Source: Corynebacterium durum
GTDB taxonomy: Bacteria > Actinomycetota > Actinomycetes > Mycobacteriales > Mycobacteriaceae
Length of the DNA: 64,000 bases
Direction: 5' to 3'
NCBI RefSeq assembly: GCF_030408675.1
Contig: NZ_CP047200.1
Span: forward strand, 1,798,001-1,862,000
Part shown: positions 9,366-19,066 of the stretch, one piece after another
Layout of the letters: each line of letters starts with the position of its first letter
How positions within the stretch are numbered: the first letter of the stretch is position 1
Notes under the pieces: model-generated
Databases searched by the model: none
What the model saw: only the letters and a program-made list of their open reading frames with translations
Told to the model about the DNA's origin: nothing
Made by a program: the position numbers and the translations under genes

Positions 9366-10187
9366 CTATGAATCGTACCCGTAATCCTCAGTCTCGTACT
9401 CATCGCGCTTGTAGTCGCTGGAGGAATACTCTTTAGACGAGTACTCGCCGGCGCCACTGTACTCACCAGAGCTGTACTCGCCCTCCTGCATGCCCCGGCC
9501 CGACACACCAGCGCCCCTGCGCAGTGCCGCGCGGTCCTTGGACACAGTGCGAAGTGCCGACGACAACAAATCCTCAAACTCGGAAAGCTTCTGGTCCACG
9601 AACGTATCGCACTCCCCGCGCAGGCGATTCGAGTCCGCATGGGCGGACGACACAATACGGTGAGCCTCCTCGTTTGCGCGGCGCACCACCTCAGCCTCGC
9701 TGACCAGGCGATGCTGCTCCGCAAGGCCCTCATCCACGCTGCGCTGATACGACTCATTACCACTGGACACCAAGCGCTCGGCCTCCGCGCTCGCGCGGTT
9801 AACCATATCCTGGGCGTCACGCTGAGCATTGTGCATCACGCGATCAGCCTCTTCCTTCGCCTTGGCCACCATCGCATGCGCGCGATTCTCCGCGTCCCCC
9901 AACATCACGTCCGCATCGTGGCGGGCACGCTCTAGCAGCTCCTGCGCATCCCCCTCGGCGCGTTCAACCAGGCCATTTGCGTGATCATGTGCTTCTTCGA
10001 TGATCTGGTCCTTGTTATCCAAGACGTCCTGTGCATCGTCGATTTCGACGGGGAGGGCGTCGCGGAGGTCGTCGAGAAGCGCGAGGAATTCATTACGCGG
10101 CACCATACAGTTAGCCGTCATAGGCACGCCATACGCCTGCTGGACAGTTTGCTGAAGTTCATCGAGATTCTCAAAAACACGATACAT
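9366..10187 (-). CDS. DivIVA-like coiled-coil protein (Rv2927c-type)
   Basis: A 273-aa cytosolic coiled-coil protein. The N-terminus (YRVFENLDELQQTVQ, then MVPRNEFLALLDDLRDALP) matches what I recall of the actinobacterial family annotated as cell-division initiation / DivIVA-like (Rv2927c). Residues about 55-215 are a long heptad coil rich in A, E, H and R. The last about 45 residues are low-complexity and tyrosine-rich, with repeated EYSS/EYSG/DY units, possibly a phosphorylatable tail. ATG 10187 is chosen because GGTGAG precedes it and the family starts with MYRVF; the frame continues to 10232. It heads the DUF177-rnc-mutM cluster. The function is not established. Confidence 0.75.
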   Translation of the reverse strand: MYRVFENLDELQQTVQQAYGVPMTANCMVPRNEFLALLDDLRDALPVEIDDAQDVLDNKDQIIEEAHDHANGLVERAEGDAQELLERARHDADVMLGDAENRAHAMVAKAKEEADRVMHNAQRDAQDMVNRASAEAERLVSSGNESYQRSVDEGLAEQHRLVSEAEVVRRANEEAHRIVSSAHADSNRLRGECDTFVDQKLSEFEDLLSSALRTVSKDRAALRRGAGVSGRGMQEGEYSSGEYSGAGEYSSKEYSSSDYKRDEYETEDYGYDS

Positions 10188-10406
10188 GCTCACCAGGCTA
10201 CCCCCGAAAAGGCACTCAACTGCGGAAGACACCCTGGTAGGCGTTTCGCGCAGACAAGAACATGCAAAGTTTGCTTACGTTCAGGCCCAGGAATGCCTTG
10301 TTTTCGAGCTTGAGGATAAGCATACTTTCATGCTTGTTTACACACCTGATGGTAGATCTTCTTCTACGCAAACGTGTCGAGGGCGCCGTGATCTATGAGC
10401 CGCGAT

Positions 10407-10450
10407 CTATGAAATGTACGCTCGGTCCGCCCAACGCGTACATTTCATAG
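10407..10450. repeat. Perfect 15-bp inverted repeat
   Basis: CTATGAAATGTACGC at 10407-10421 is exactly the reverse complement of 10436-10450, with a 14-nt spacer. Neither side has a run of T, so it is not an ordinary intrinsic terminator. The sequence GATCTATGA also occurs just before it (10390-10398) as a partial extra copy. It could be a regulator-binding site, an RNA structure or a mobile palindromic unit. Confidence 0.8.
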
Positions 10451-10480
10451 ACCACACCGTTGTTCAAAGCATAAAAGAAA

Positions 10481-10510
10481 ACCTGCCGTCCAGCGCACCG
10501 GAAGGCAGGT
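10481..10510 (-). terminator. Intrinsic terminator of gdhA
   Basis: ACCTGCC (10481-10487) pairs with GGCAGGT (10504-10510). On the reverse strand the hairpin is followed by a TTTTCTTTTAT tract. It sits 20 bp after the gdhA stop. Confidence 0.85.
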
Positions 10511-10531
10511 AATGCGAATGTCTTCTAAAGG

Positions 10532-11959
<1,428 letters not shown>

Positions 11960-12117
11960 TCAACAGTTTGGGGCCGATTTATATTTTTCGTTTCCTTCTT
12001 GCCTCATGCAAGTCAAGCGGGCCTGCGGGAACGCACGCACCGACACGAGTTTTCTGTCATTCACTAGTTTTTCGCTGGTGGGGCGCGCGTCATGTCACCC
12101 CAGTAGCAACGCTGTTA

Positions 12118-12137
12118 TATCTATCACATAGTAGAAA
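12118..12137 (-). promoter_or_regulatory. Candidate AmtR operator upstream of gdhA
   Basis: Read on the gdhA strand this is TTTCTACTATGTGATAGATA. It fits the AmtR consensus as I remember it from C. glutamicum (tttCTAT-N6-ATAGat) with one mismatch in the first CTAT. It is about 245 bp before the start codon and overlaps the end of the lipase gene. From memory, gdhA of C. glutamicum has a long leader and is AmtR-controlled, so the distance is plausible. Confidence 0.5.
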
Positions 12138-13176
12138 TATCCACCGGAGTGGGTCTGTCCGTGCCACCCAGTAGCTTGCGCGGAGCGTCGAAAAGCATGA
12201 CGTCCGGCATGGAATACCCCAGCGGGACGGGGGCACAGCGCACGCGGTCGCGGGAAACCGCACCAAGTTCTGAAAGCACCAGGTCAATCACCGTCGGGTT
12301 GTAGGTCATGAACATGTGTCCACCGTGGTTGTCAGGGCACACATCCTGCACCACAATGTTATCTACATCCGCGTTCTGACCAGCGTGAATAGCGGCGTTG
12401 TGACCCTCCGGCATCATCTCATCAAACCGCGTGGAAATGGTCACGTGCCGAACACCAGGAACCGTTTCTGCTGGGGTGTTCAAGCGCTGGTTGAATTCCG
12501 AATCCGTCATCAGCTCGTTCAACGCGGGCGAGAGCAAACCAAAGCTCCCCACCACGTCGTGCAGCCACGGAAACGTCTGGGCAAGGTGCGCCAACCCATA
12601 GAAATTCCCTCCCCGCGTGGGCGACGCCAACCCAATCCACTTGTGGGTTGCCGCAGCATGGGCGGGGTCGCTGTGCATCCAGTAGCGCGTCACCGTCGCA
12701 CCTTGGGAAAACCCCACAAACACCACCGACTCCGCCCCGGAAGAACGCCGTGCCGCCGCAACGGTCTGGTCAAGCTGCTCCGCGGACTGCTCAATCGGCG
12801 CCCAGCCAAAACCCTTATCGGGTGCCGGACCAGCACCGTAATCAAACCCGTACGTACACCATCCCGCCTGAGCAATAGCGGCTCCCAACTGCGAATAATC
12901 CGCGTACATGGTGGTGTCCGTGCCATGCACCAACACGACCGCTTGCTTATGCTGTGGCGTGACCCGGCAATCCGGGTCATTCACCCCCTGCGGTACCACC
13001 GGCTGATCCTTATGCTCCACGCGATACTTATACGCCTCAGCCAGCGTGTGGAACATCGGCCCCTCCACCTGACCCTGAACGTGATGCGGCTGGGCGCGCA
13101 CCAAAGGTGGCATGACCACCGCCGCCACGATCAGCACTGTCACCAGAATCCTTGCAGTCGTCGTGCGCATGAGCAT
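12124..13176 (-). CDS. Secreted lipase/esterase (alpha/beta hydrolase)
   Basis: Exported serine hydrolase probably acting on lipid esters outside the cell. Residues about 1-28 form a Sec signal peptide (basic start, long hydrophobic run, ending VRA-QP). The oxyanion region VVLVHGTDTT lies near residue 81 and the nucleophile elbow is GFSQG with Ser157. An acid and a histidine follow: candidate catalytic His is in DNHGGHMFM. Cys70 and Cys107 may pair. The organisation resembles the Bacillus class-2 / EstA-type lipases found secreted in corynebacteria. The product is 350 aa. ATG 13176 has GTGGGG upstream; an ATG two codons later is also possible. It is transcribed toward gdhA and divergent from the glycerate kinase gene. 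Confidence 0.85.
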   Translation of the reverse strand: MLMRTTTARILVTVLIVAAVVMPPLVRAQPHHVQGQVEGPMFHTLAEAYKYRVEHKDQPVVPQGVNDPDCRVTPQHKQAVVLVHGTDTTMYADYSQLGAAIAQAGWCTYGFDYGAGPAPDKGFGWAPIEQSAEQLDQTVAAARRSSGAESVVFVGFSQGATVTRYWMHSDPAHAAATHKWIGLASPTRGGNFYGLAHLAQTFPWLHDVVGSFGLLSPALNELMTDSEFNQRLNTPAETVPGVRHVTISTRFDEMMPEGHNAAIHAGQNADVDNIVVQDVCPDNHGGHMFMTYNPTVIDLVLSELGAVSRDRVRCAPVPLGYSMPDVMLFDAPRKLLGGTDRPTPVDISTM

Positions 13177-13286
13177 TGCGGTACCCCACTTAATTCATTG
13201 CAGGAAACTAACTACACACCGTCCAGCGTATCGTCACGTATCCTGAACACAACTTTCCCCCACCCCCACGCCCGAGGACCTCCTCC

Positions 13287-14381
13287 ATGACCACAATTGT
13301 TATCGCACCGGACGCTTTCAAAGGAACCGCTACCACCCACGACGCCGCCGCTTACCTCGCCGAAGGCATCGCCGAGGCATTGCCTGATGCCGAGCTGGTG
13401 CTGGTGCCCATGGCCGACGGTGGCGAGGGCACTGCGAGCTGTTTCGACGGTACCCCCGTCACGCTTCCTACCACCGACGCGGCGGGCCGACTCACTGAAG
13501 CCACCTACATGTTCAACGACGGCGACGTGGCGGAAGCCTACATTGACGTCGCCGCAGCCAGTGGCCTGCCCGCCGTTGCCGACCATCCCGTACCCCTCAC
13601 CGGCGACACCTACGGAACCGGCGTGCTTATTGCCGACGCCGTGACACGCGGCGCACAACGCATCATTCTGGGCCTCGGAGGCACTGCCACCGTCGACGGC
13701 GGCACCGGGATACTTGTTGCACTAGGCGCAACTCCGCAGGATAAGGCCGGTCATCCGCTGCGACCAGGCGGAGGTTCACTCACCGAACTCGCGGGTTTTG
13801 ACACTGCTCAACTCAACATTCCCGCCGCGGCCGTCGAATGGGTGCTACTCACCGACGTCACCAACCCCGCCACCGGCCCCGATGGCGCAGCAGCCGTGTT
13901 CGGGCCGCAAAAAGGCGCAACGCCGGAGGACATCACACTTCTCGACGCCGCGCTCACCCAGCTCTGCGACATCTGCGAAGTGGACCCCACCACCCCAGGC
14001 TTCGGTGCCGCTGGTGGGCTGCCCATCGGAATAACGTGGCTGTCCACACTTATGCATGGCAATCATTCCCACATTCATGTGCTGCCCGGCGCACGCATGG
14101 TCGCCGAATCGGTGGGCCTCCCCGAGCTGATCCACTCCGCCGACCTGGTGGTCACGGGTGAGGGAAGGTTTGATAAGCAATCCACGCGCGGCAAGGTGGT
14201 GGGTACGGTGCTCGATATGGCCGTCGCCGCCGATGTCCCAGTGGTCGTTGTGGCCGGGTCATTCCAGGAAAAAATTGCTGGTCAGGGGGTAAGTATGGTG
14301 GAACTCTCCGATAATCCAGATGCGAAAGCGCAGCTTGTTGAGGCCGGACGCCGGATCGCTGCGGCGTTGCCTCAGCAATAG
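13287..14381 (+). CDS. glxK: Glycerate kinase
   Basis: ATP-dependent phosphorylation of D-glycerate (GlxK/GarK family, normally giving 2-phosphoglycerate). The product is 364 aa, typical. It begins MTTIVIAPDAFKGT and has the family motifs PMADGGEGT near residue 46, GDTYGTGVLI, GLGGTATVDGGTG, AAVFGPQKGA, GAAGGLPIG and VTGEGRFDKQSTRGK. The start at 13287 follows a GAGGA site. It is followed on the same strand by the GalT-like and TetR genes with a small gap, possibly one transcript. Confidence 0.94.
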   Translation: MTTIVIAPDAFKGTATTHDAAAYLAEGIAEALPDAELVLVPMADGGEGTASCFDGTPVTLPTTDAAGRLTEATYMFNDGDVAEAYIDVAAASGLPAVADHPVPLTGDTYGTGVLIADAVTRGAQRIILGLGGTATVDGGTGILVALGATPQDKAGHPLRPGGGSLTELAGFDTAQLNIPAAAVEWVLLTDVTNPATGPDGAAAVFGPQKGATPEDITLLDAALTQLCDICEVDPTTPGFGAAGGLPIGITWLSTLMHGNHSHIHVLPGARMVAESVGLPELIHSADLVVTGEGRFDKQSTRGKVVGTVLDMAVAADVPVVVVAGSFQEKIAGQGVSMVELSDNPDAKAQLVEAGRRIAAALPQQ

Positions 14382-14443
14382 ACGCGGTATGGTGCGTGGG
14401 ATCGGGGGCTGTCGGGGCGTCGAGAAGCGATAAGGTAGTGGGT

Positions 14444-15775
14444 ATGTCTGACCATCTCCACGCCCGCCCCACTCCGCTTGTGACCATGGCGGACGGCACT
14501 ATCAAGCAGATCAACCCGTTCAGCGGAACCGAAGTGTGGACCGTGCCTGGTCGTGGCAACCGTCCGCTCTCGGTGCCTGCGGCAACCCCCCAGCCGCTGG
14601 GGCCTGATGCGCACACCGCGACCTGCGCGTTCTGTTCGGCAAACAAGCTGTCCACCCCGCCGGAGAAATCCCGCATGGTGCAGGACGCGCGCGGGACGTG
14701 GAGTATTCAACGCGGGCTGCTACCGGCTGAGTTAGACAACAGCGTCGCGGAATTTCGGCGCGTACCCAACCTGTTTGAAATCGTCTCCTACGACTACTGG
14801 CAGGCCAACTATGGTTTTGAGATGCACCCCGATGTGGCGGAGTTCATGGAGAAATACCTGAGCGATCCACAAGGCCGCGAACATGTGCTCACCATTGTGC
14901 GCACCAAACTCGCTGCTGCCGGTAAAGACAGTAGTGAACTCAGCGACAAGGAACTGCTGGACCAGGCGGGTGGTTTTTTCGCGGGTGGACACGATGTGAT
15001 CATCGGTCGTAGGCACTACGTGGACGGCGCGGAATACGACAACCAACTGGCTTCCTCCGGGACACTCACCCCCGAGGAACATGAACAGTTCATCCGCTTT
15101 ACCCTCGACTCGTTGGAAGACCTCTACGCCAAAAACCGCTATGTTCCGTACGTGGCGGTGTTCCAAAACTGGCTGAAACCCGCCGGCGCATCCTTCGACC
15201 ACCTGCACAAACAACTCGTCTCTATTGACGAACGCAGTGTCCAAGCCGACTTTGAAATCGAACGCCTTCGCGCTAACCCCAACATGTTCAACGAATGGGC
15301 CGTAGATTACGCCGGGTATCACAACCTCATCATCGCCGAAAACGACCATGCTGTTTGCTTCGCCGGGTTCGGGCACCGCTACCCCACCCTGGAGGTCTAC
15401 TCCAAGTCCGCCGCAGCCGAACCGTGGCTGCACACGGCCGAGGAAATTCGCGCCATGAGCGATCTCATCCACGCCTGCCACGCCGCCGCTGGACCCGACG
15501 TACCCTGCAATGAGGAATGGCACCACAAGCCCATCGACCTGGACATTCCCATGCCCTGGCGCGTCATGATTAAATGGCGCGTTTCGACGCTCGCTGGATT
15601 TGAGGGAGGTACGAAAATCTACCTGAACACCGTCTCCCCCTTTGACATTCGCGACCGCATGGTCAGCCAGTTCTACGCGCTGCGTGACGAAGGAGCCATC
15701 TCCCCCAACATTCGCATAGCCACCGAATGCCGCGTTGACCGCAACAGCCTGAAATACAATCCCGTGCTGAGGTGA
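14444..15775 (+). CDS. DUF4921 protein, galactose-1-phosphate uridylyltransferase (HIT) superfamily
   Basis: Product of 443 aa from ATG 14444 (the frame extends to 14396 without support). The N-terminal block ADGTIKQINPFSGTEVWTVP is the DUF4921 hallmark as I remember it in actinobacteria. Near residue 61 CAFC could bind metal. A HIT-like segment ASFDHLHKQLVS occurs near 250 and a second block EEWHHKPIDLDIPMPWR near 365. These suggest a nucleotidyl-transferase or phosphorylase-like active site, but the classical GalT HPH motif is not visible, so galactose metabolism should not be assumed. It overlaps the following TetR gene by 4 bp (GTGA), pointing to co-expression. Confidence 0.75.
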   Translation: MSDHLHARPTPLVTMADGTIKQINPFSGTEVWTVPGRGNRPLSVPAATPQPLGPDAHTATCAFCSANKLSTPPEKSRMVQDARGTWSIQRGLLPAELDNSVAEFRRVPNLFEIVSYDYWQANYGFEMHPDVAEFMEKYLSDPQGREHVLTIVRTKLAAAGKDSSELSDKELLDQAGGFFAGGHDVIIGRRHYVDGAEYDNQLASSGTLTPEEHEQFIRFTLDSLEDLYAKNRYVPYVAVFQNWLKPAGASFDHLHKQLVSIDERSVQADFEIERLRANPNMFNEWAVDYAGYHNLIIAENDHAVCFAGFGHRYPTLEVYSKSAAAEPWLHTAEEIRAMSDLIHACHAAAGPDVPCNEEWHHKPIDLDIPMPWRVMIKWRVSTLAGFEGGTKIYLNTVSPFDIRDRMVSQFYALRDEGAISPNIRIATECRVDRNSLKYNPVLR

Positions 15776-16383
15776 GTGGCATGGTTAAGGACGCAGCCGA
15801 CAACACGGTGGATGGTCGTCGGTCCCGGCGAGCTAAAACCGACGACAAACTCGCAGCGACCGTGCGGGAACAGCTCAACGACATCGGCTTTTCCGCCATG
15901 ACCATCGAAGGCGTGTGTGCGGCCAGCGGCGTGGCCAAAACAACCGTGTACCGCCGGTGGAAATCCAAGGCAGAAATGGTTTTTGAGCTAGTTCTTCATG
16001 GAGCTGAGGATGAGTTTCCTGACACAGGATCTTTGGCTGGCGACGTTCGCGCACTGGCCGAGATGACCGTGAATTTCACCGCCAGCGACATGTCCCAGAA
16101 AGTCCTTCCTGGGTTTTTGGATGCCGTCGCGGCTGACCCCGAGATGCGTCAACGACTCCGCGATGCCTTTGTCACTCCCACCACCGAGCACATCGCGGCA
16201 ATAATTGACCGCGCCAGCGCGCGAGCCGAACTCACACCGGACACCGTGGTGGATGTTGCTGTGCTCCACGCCGCGTTGTTGGGTATCCCCTACGCATCCG
16301 TGCACATGCTGGGAGAGACTGACACTGAGGTGCTAACTAACCAGTTGGCTGAGCACATGCTGCGCTCGCTGGGAGTCGGCTAA
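15772..16383 (+). CDS. TetR-family transcriptional regulator
   Basis: DNA-binding repressor of 203 aa. The helix-turn-helix lies around residues 42-62 (MTIEGVCAASGVAKTTVYRRW). The remainder is a helical ligand-binding domain of TetR_C type. The GTG at 15772 overlaps the upstream stop (GTGA); an ATG at 15781 is an alternative. A perfect 16-bp palindrome lies 60 bp after its stop and just before the oxidoreductase gene, suggesting that this regulator controls that gene. The ligand is unknown. Confidence 0.88.
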   Translation: MSGMVKDAADNTVDGRRSRRAKTDDKLAATVREQLNDIGFSAMTIEGVCAASGVAKTTVYRRWKSKAEMVFELVLHGAEDEFPDTGSLAGDVRALAEMTVNFTASDMSQKVLPGFLDAVAADPEMRQRLRDAFVTPTTEHIAAIIDRASARAELTPDTVVDVAVLHAALLGIPYASVHMLGETDTEVLTNQLAEHMLRSLGVG

Positions 16384-16442
16384 GAGGGCTGCTTATAGGG
16401 GTCAGGCAGGCACAGGGGCTTGCACGCCCGAGCAGATATAGC

Positions 16443-16458
16443 TACGCTACGTAGCGTA
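16443..16458. promoter_or_regulatory. 16-bp perfect palindrome, probable TetR operator
   Basis: TACGCTACGTAGCGTA is its own reverse complement. It sits between the TetR gene and the oxidoreductase gene, 36 bp before the chosen start codon. The sequence TATTTAT directly after it could be the -10 element, so binding would block transcription. The assignment to this TetR protein is by position. Confidence 0.7.
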
Positions 16459-16493
16459 ACTATTTATGGCCTATGAAAGGACACTCTCAAGCC

Positions 16494-17429
16494 ATGCGCG
16501 CAGCACAATTCACCTCCTACAACGGACCGCAGGCACTCCACCTCGGCGACATCACCACACCGAACATCACCCCACGACAAGTCCTCGTCAGGGTTGCCGG
16601 GTCAAGCGTCAACCAGATGGACGTTCTGGAACAGGAAGGAAAAATGAAGCTCTTCACCGGACGCTCCTTCCCCATCGGCACCGGCGTGGACTTTGCTGGA
16701 ACCATCAGCGCTGTCGGGGCGCACGTCAGCGGATATAAGGTTGGCGACCGCGTGTGGGGCTACGTCGGGTTCCGACGCCCCGGCACCAGCCTCGCCGCCG
16801 CCGACTACATCGCCGTCTCCCCACATTGCCTCTCCCCAGCGCCCACCACCATTCCCCTGGTCGAAGCAGCCGCCCTCCCTTTGGCTGGACTCGCCGCACT
16901 CAAAGGGTTCGCTGGGCTAAAAGCTGGTGAAAAAGTACTGGTAATCGGCGGCAACGGCGGCGTGGGATCAACCGCCATCCAGGTTGCCCTGGCATTGGGT
17001 GCCGAGGTTGATGCAGTGACAGGGGCTGAAGAGGGCATCGCAAAGCACGTAGGTGCAGGGCAAACCTTCAGCTATCACATCACCCCACCCAGCTCGATCC
17101 CTGGCAGGTACAGCTTCATCTTGGACACCGCAGGCATCAACCTTCTGCCCTACCGTGCGCTTCTGGCACCCGGCGGGCGCTTTACGACGGTCGCGCCCGC
17201 CGTGATGGATGTGCTCCGGTCGCTGGTGAGGCGCGGGCCGCGCATTCGGATCGTCTCTGCTGGTGCCAACCCCACAGGGCTAGCGTGGCTGGCGCAGAAA
17301 GTTGATTCAGGTGAGATTCGGCCCGTGATCGGCGGCATCTATCCTGCGGAACAAGTACGGGACGCCTACCGTGCCTACAGTGCCGCAGAATCCGCGCACG
17401 GAAAACTGGTTATATCGTGGGAGGATTAA
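16494..17429 (+). CDS. Zinc-less alcohol dehydrogenase / quinone oxidoreductase (MDR family)
   Basis: NAD(P)H-dependent oxidoreductase of the medium-chain dehydrogenase/reductase superfamily, similar to quinone oxidoreductases. The product is 311 aa from ATG 16494 (MRAAQFTSYNG, the usual family start); a frame opens 7 codons earlier at 16473. The GroES-like domain contains GTGVDFAGTISAVG and GDRVWGY. The cofactor-binding motif GGNGGVGSTAIQVA follows near residue 155. No zinc-ligand cysteines are seen at the catalytic site. AAAGGA lies 12 bp upstream. It is likely regulated by the TetR protein just upstream through the 16-bp palindrome. The 3' end overlaps the convergent CPBP gene by 20 bp. 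Detoxification of an electrophile is an inference only. Confidence 0.87.
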   Translation: MRAAQFTSYNGPQALHLGDITTPNITPRQVLVRVAGSSVNQMDVLEQEGKMKLFTGRSFPIGTGVDFAGTISAVGAHVSGYKVGDRVWGYVGFRRPGTSLAAADYIAVSPHCLSPAPTTIPLVEAAALPLAGLAALKGFAGLKAGEKVLVIGGNGGVGSTAIQVALALGAEVDAVTGAEEGIAKHVGAGQTFSYHITPPSSIPGRYSFILDTAGINLLPYRALLAPGGRFTTVAPAVMDVLRSLVRRGPRIRIVSAGANPTGLAWLAQKVDSGEIRPVIGGIYPAEQVRDAYRAYSAAESAHGKLVISWED

Positions 17430-18249
17430 GCGGCTGCCGTGGCTGCTTTGCGGGTAATAAATCGCCGATTTTGAATGTGCGGCCAAGTGCCAGGGCACAT
17501 AAGGCACTCACAATAGTCGCCGCCAGCATTACGACATACGGGTACATCTGCGTCAAATCTGTGCCGGTGGCTTCTATAGAAATATTCACCACAGCATGAA
17601 TAGCCGTAGCAATCAGGACTCTGTGCGTCCACGAACCTGTCCACAGTGCGGCCATAATGACGTCCAACAACACTGCGGAGGCCACAAACAAAATCACCGG
17701 AAGAACGCCTACGTCGAAATACTGAAGGTGGCACAAACCAAAGAACACACCGTTAATAACCACACTTGGCCACGGACCCAACTTCGCCGCCAACGCTCGA
17801 TACATGATGCCACGGAAACCTACCTCCTCACACCACGAGCCAAATATAAAACCAATACACACGGCCACAACTGCTATAGGTTTAGGCCAGTCATGGACAA
17901 CAAACGGGGTATAGCCAGGTGTGGCGAGGAGTACTAGCGTGAGGACATACACAAGGGACGATAACGCGGTGGCGATCCAGGCCTTTTTGGTTAAAGCTGT
18001 GGTGGCTCGGGGCGCATCTGGTGGAAACCACGACGGCACACTGAGTTTACATAAGGCTGCTGCAGCAAACGGGCCAACCATGACCAGCGGCAAGACCTGA
18101 AATGGAATGTTGGTGAACGGCTGAACAGCCCCCAGCAACAAGGTAATCGGAGCCATAATCACAGCCCACAAAAGTGCGAGTGCGTAGGGTTTGGGGTTAC
18201 GAGGTTCCTTCTGATCGTACGTTTCTTGCCAATCGCGCCCTGATGCCAT
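17410..18249 (-). CDS. CPBP-family intramembrane glutamic endopeptidase
   Basis: Membrane protease of the CAAX/CPBP (ABI) family with 279 aa and about 8 hydrophobic segments. The three motifs are all present: EEVGFRG (Glu141-Glu142), FFGLCH (His174) and AIHAVVN (His218). The C-terminus is short, basic and proline-rich. Family members process peptides, act in bacteriocin self-immunity or cleave prenylated proteins; which applies here cannot be told. The gene is convergent with the oxidoreductase, overlapping it by 20 bp. It is preceded by a 10-bp perfect hairpin (18338-18360) that separates it from the upstream unknown genes. Confidence 0.88.
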   Translation of the reverse strand: MASGRDWQETYDQKEPRNPKPYALALLWAVIMAPITLLLGAVQPFTNIPFQVLPLVMVGPFAAAALCKLSVPSWFPPDAPRATTALTKKAWIATALSSLVYVLTLVLLATPGYTPFVVHDWPKPIAVVAVCIGFIFGSWCEEVGFRGIMYRALAAKLGPWPSVVINGVFFGLCHLQYFDVGVLPVILFVASAVLLDVIMAALWTGSWTHRVLIATAIHAVVNISIEATGTDLTQMYPYVVMLAATIVSALCALALGRTFKIGDLLPAKQPRQPLNPPTI

Positions 18250-18337
18250 AATGATCTACCTTTGATTGTCCTTTTCGAGATTCTCCGGCAGCCAAGCTTA
18301 AGGAAGAACAGAGAATCTAAAACCAAAGGTAGAATGG

Positions 18338-18360
18338 GGTCTACCCCGTTGGGGTAGACC
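18338..18360. terminator. 10-bp perfect hairpin, possible terminator
   Basis: GGTCTACCCC (18338-18347), loop GTT, GGGGTAGACC (18351-18360). The stem is strong but has no clear U tract on either side. It may end the transcript of the two reverse-strand unknown genes upstream or be a regulatory hairpin in front of the CPBP gene. Confidence 0.5.
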
Positions 18361-18437
18361 TAGCTTTCCCAGAAAGAATAGAAAACCTTTCTACAGGATC
18401 CGACCATCACCCTATCGTCCTAGCAACTCAACGCAAT

Positions 18438-18632
18438 CTACGCTGCTAGCTTTAGCGACCGCAAAAGCGTAGCTATTTTCAGAACGTTGCACCTTCCCCA
18501 AACATTATCCCGGCAAGGAGGACCATGTTCGATAAGCGAATCAAGTTTAAGAAATAAATCTATATAGTCATCGCCTGGCATCAGCCACCATTTCCGTTTC
18601 CCCCAAAGATCGAAGCCCCCTTGAACTTCCAC
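18438..18632 (-). CDS. Unknown small protein, 64 aa
   Basis: Not recognised. The GTG start at 18632 lies 2 bp after the stop of the upstream 143-aa gene, suggesting translational coupling. The product has a Trp/Gly-rich N-terminus (GGFDLWGKRKWW), an acidic middle and a basic C-terminus. Codon use is AT-richer than in the core genes. It could instead be the end of a longer gene that decayed. No domain is visible. Confidence 0.45.
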   Translation of the reverse strand: MEVQGGFDLWGKRKWWLMPGDDYIDLFLKLDSLIEHGPPCRDNVWGRCNVLKIATLLRSLKLAA

Positions 18633-18634
18633 GT

Positions 18635-19066
18635 CTATGCGTGGCTAGGCATCACATGCACACTCACACTGCGGGGAACAGGAAAACCAGGGGCACCCTC
18701 AACAAACCCATCAGGTGCTACGAACTTTAATGCACCTTCCCCTCGCCACGGCAGTAAATAGCATGTCCCCATTACCCCCTCGGAACCAGGCTCGCTTGAT
18801 GCCTCGACATAAGCGACTTCCAGTCCATTCATCCCTATAGCGATCATGGACTCATAGAAAACATCTGCGACCTCTTCATACTCGTCATAGATGTGAAGAG
18901 ACACAGAACATGTCTCAACATCAGGCATCCCAAGAAACGTGGCCGCAGCGCTAGAAACAGCAACCCCTTCATCTCCCCATTCGGGATACTCGTCTCCCTC
19001 CCCGAAAAACTGAACTTGCCCATACATAGGCACAACGTGAAGATTGATGTCTTTCACTTTAGCCAT
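18635..19066 (-). CDS. Unknown acidic protein, 143 aa
   Basis: Not recognised. It is an acidic, soluble protein without a signal peptide (MAKVKDINLHVVP; many Glu/Asp; HIYDEYEEVADVFYE). The ribosome-binding site GAGGTGA lies about 6 bp before the ATG, so translation is well supported. Composition and size resemble immunity proteins of contact-dependent or polymorphic toxins, but no toxin gene lies next to it; that is only a guess. It lies in the AT-richer patch together with the RCC1 genes and is followed directly by the 64-aa frame. Confidence 0.6.
   Translation of the reverse strand: MAKVKDINLHVVPMYGQVQFFGEGDEYPEWGDEGVAVSSAAATFLGMPDVETCSVSLHIYDEYEEVADVFYESMIAIGMNGLEVAYVEASSEPGSEGVMGTCYLLPWRGEGALKFVAPDGFVEGAPGFPVPRSVSVHVMPSHA

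Larger units (their letters stand above)
10188..10531. other. Intergenic region between gdhA end and DivIVA-like gene
   Basis: 344 bp without a supported gene. It should contain the promoter of the DivIVA-like/DUF177/rnc/mutM cluster. It also holds a perfect 15-bp inverted repeat (10407-10450) and the gdhA terminator (10481-10510). No RNA gene was recognised. Confidence 0.6.

Noticed and set aside
9362..9829. Upstream extension of the DUF177 frame
   Set aside because: Runs through the DivIVA-like gene in another frame; the family start is ATG 9361.
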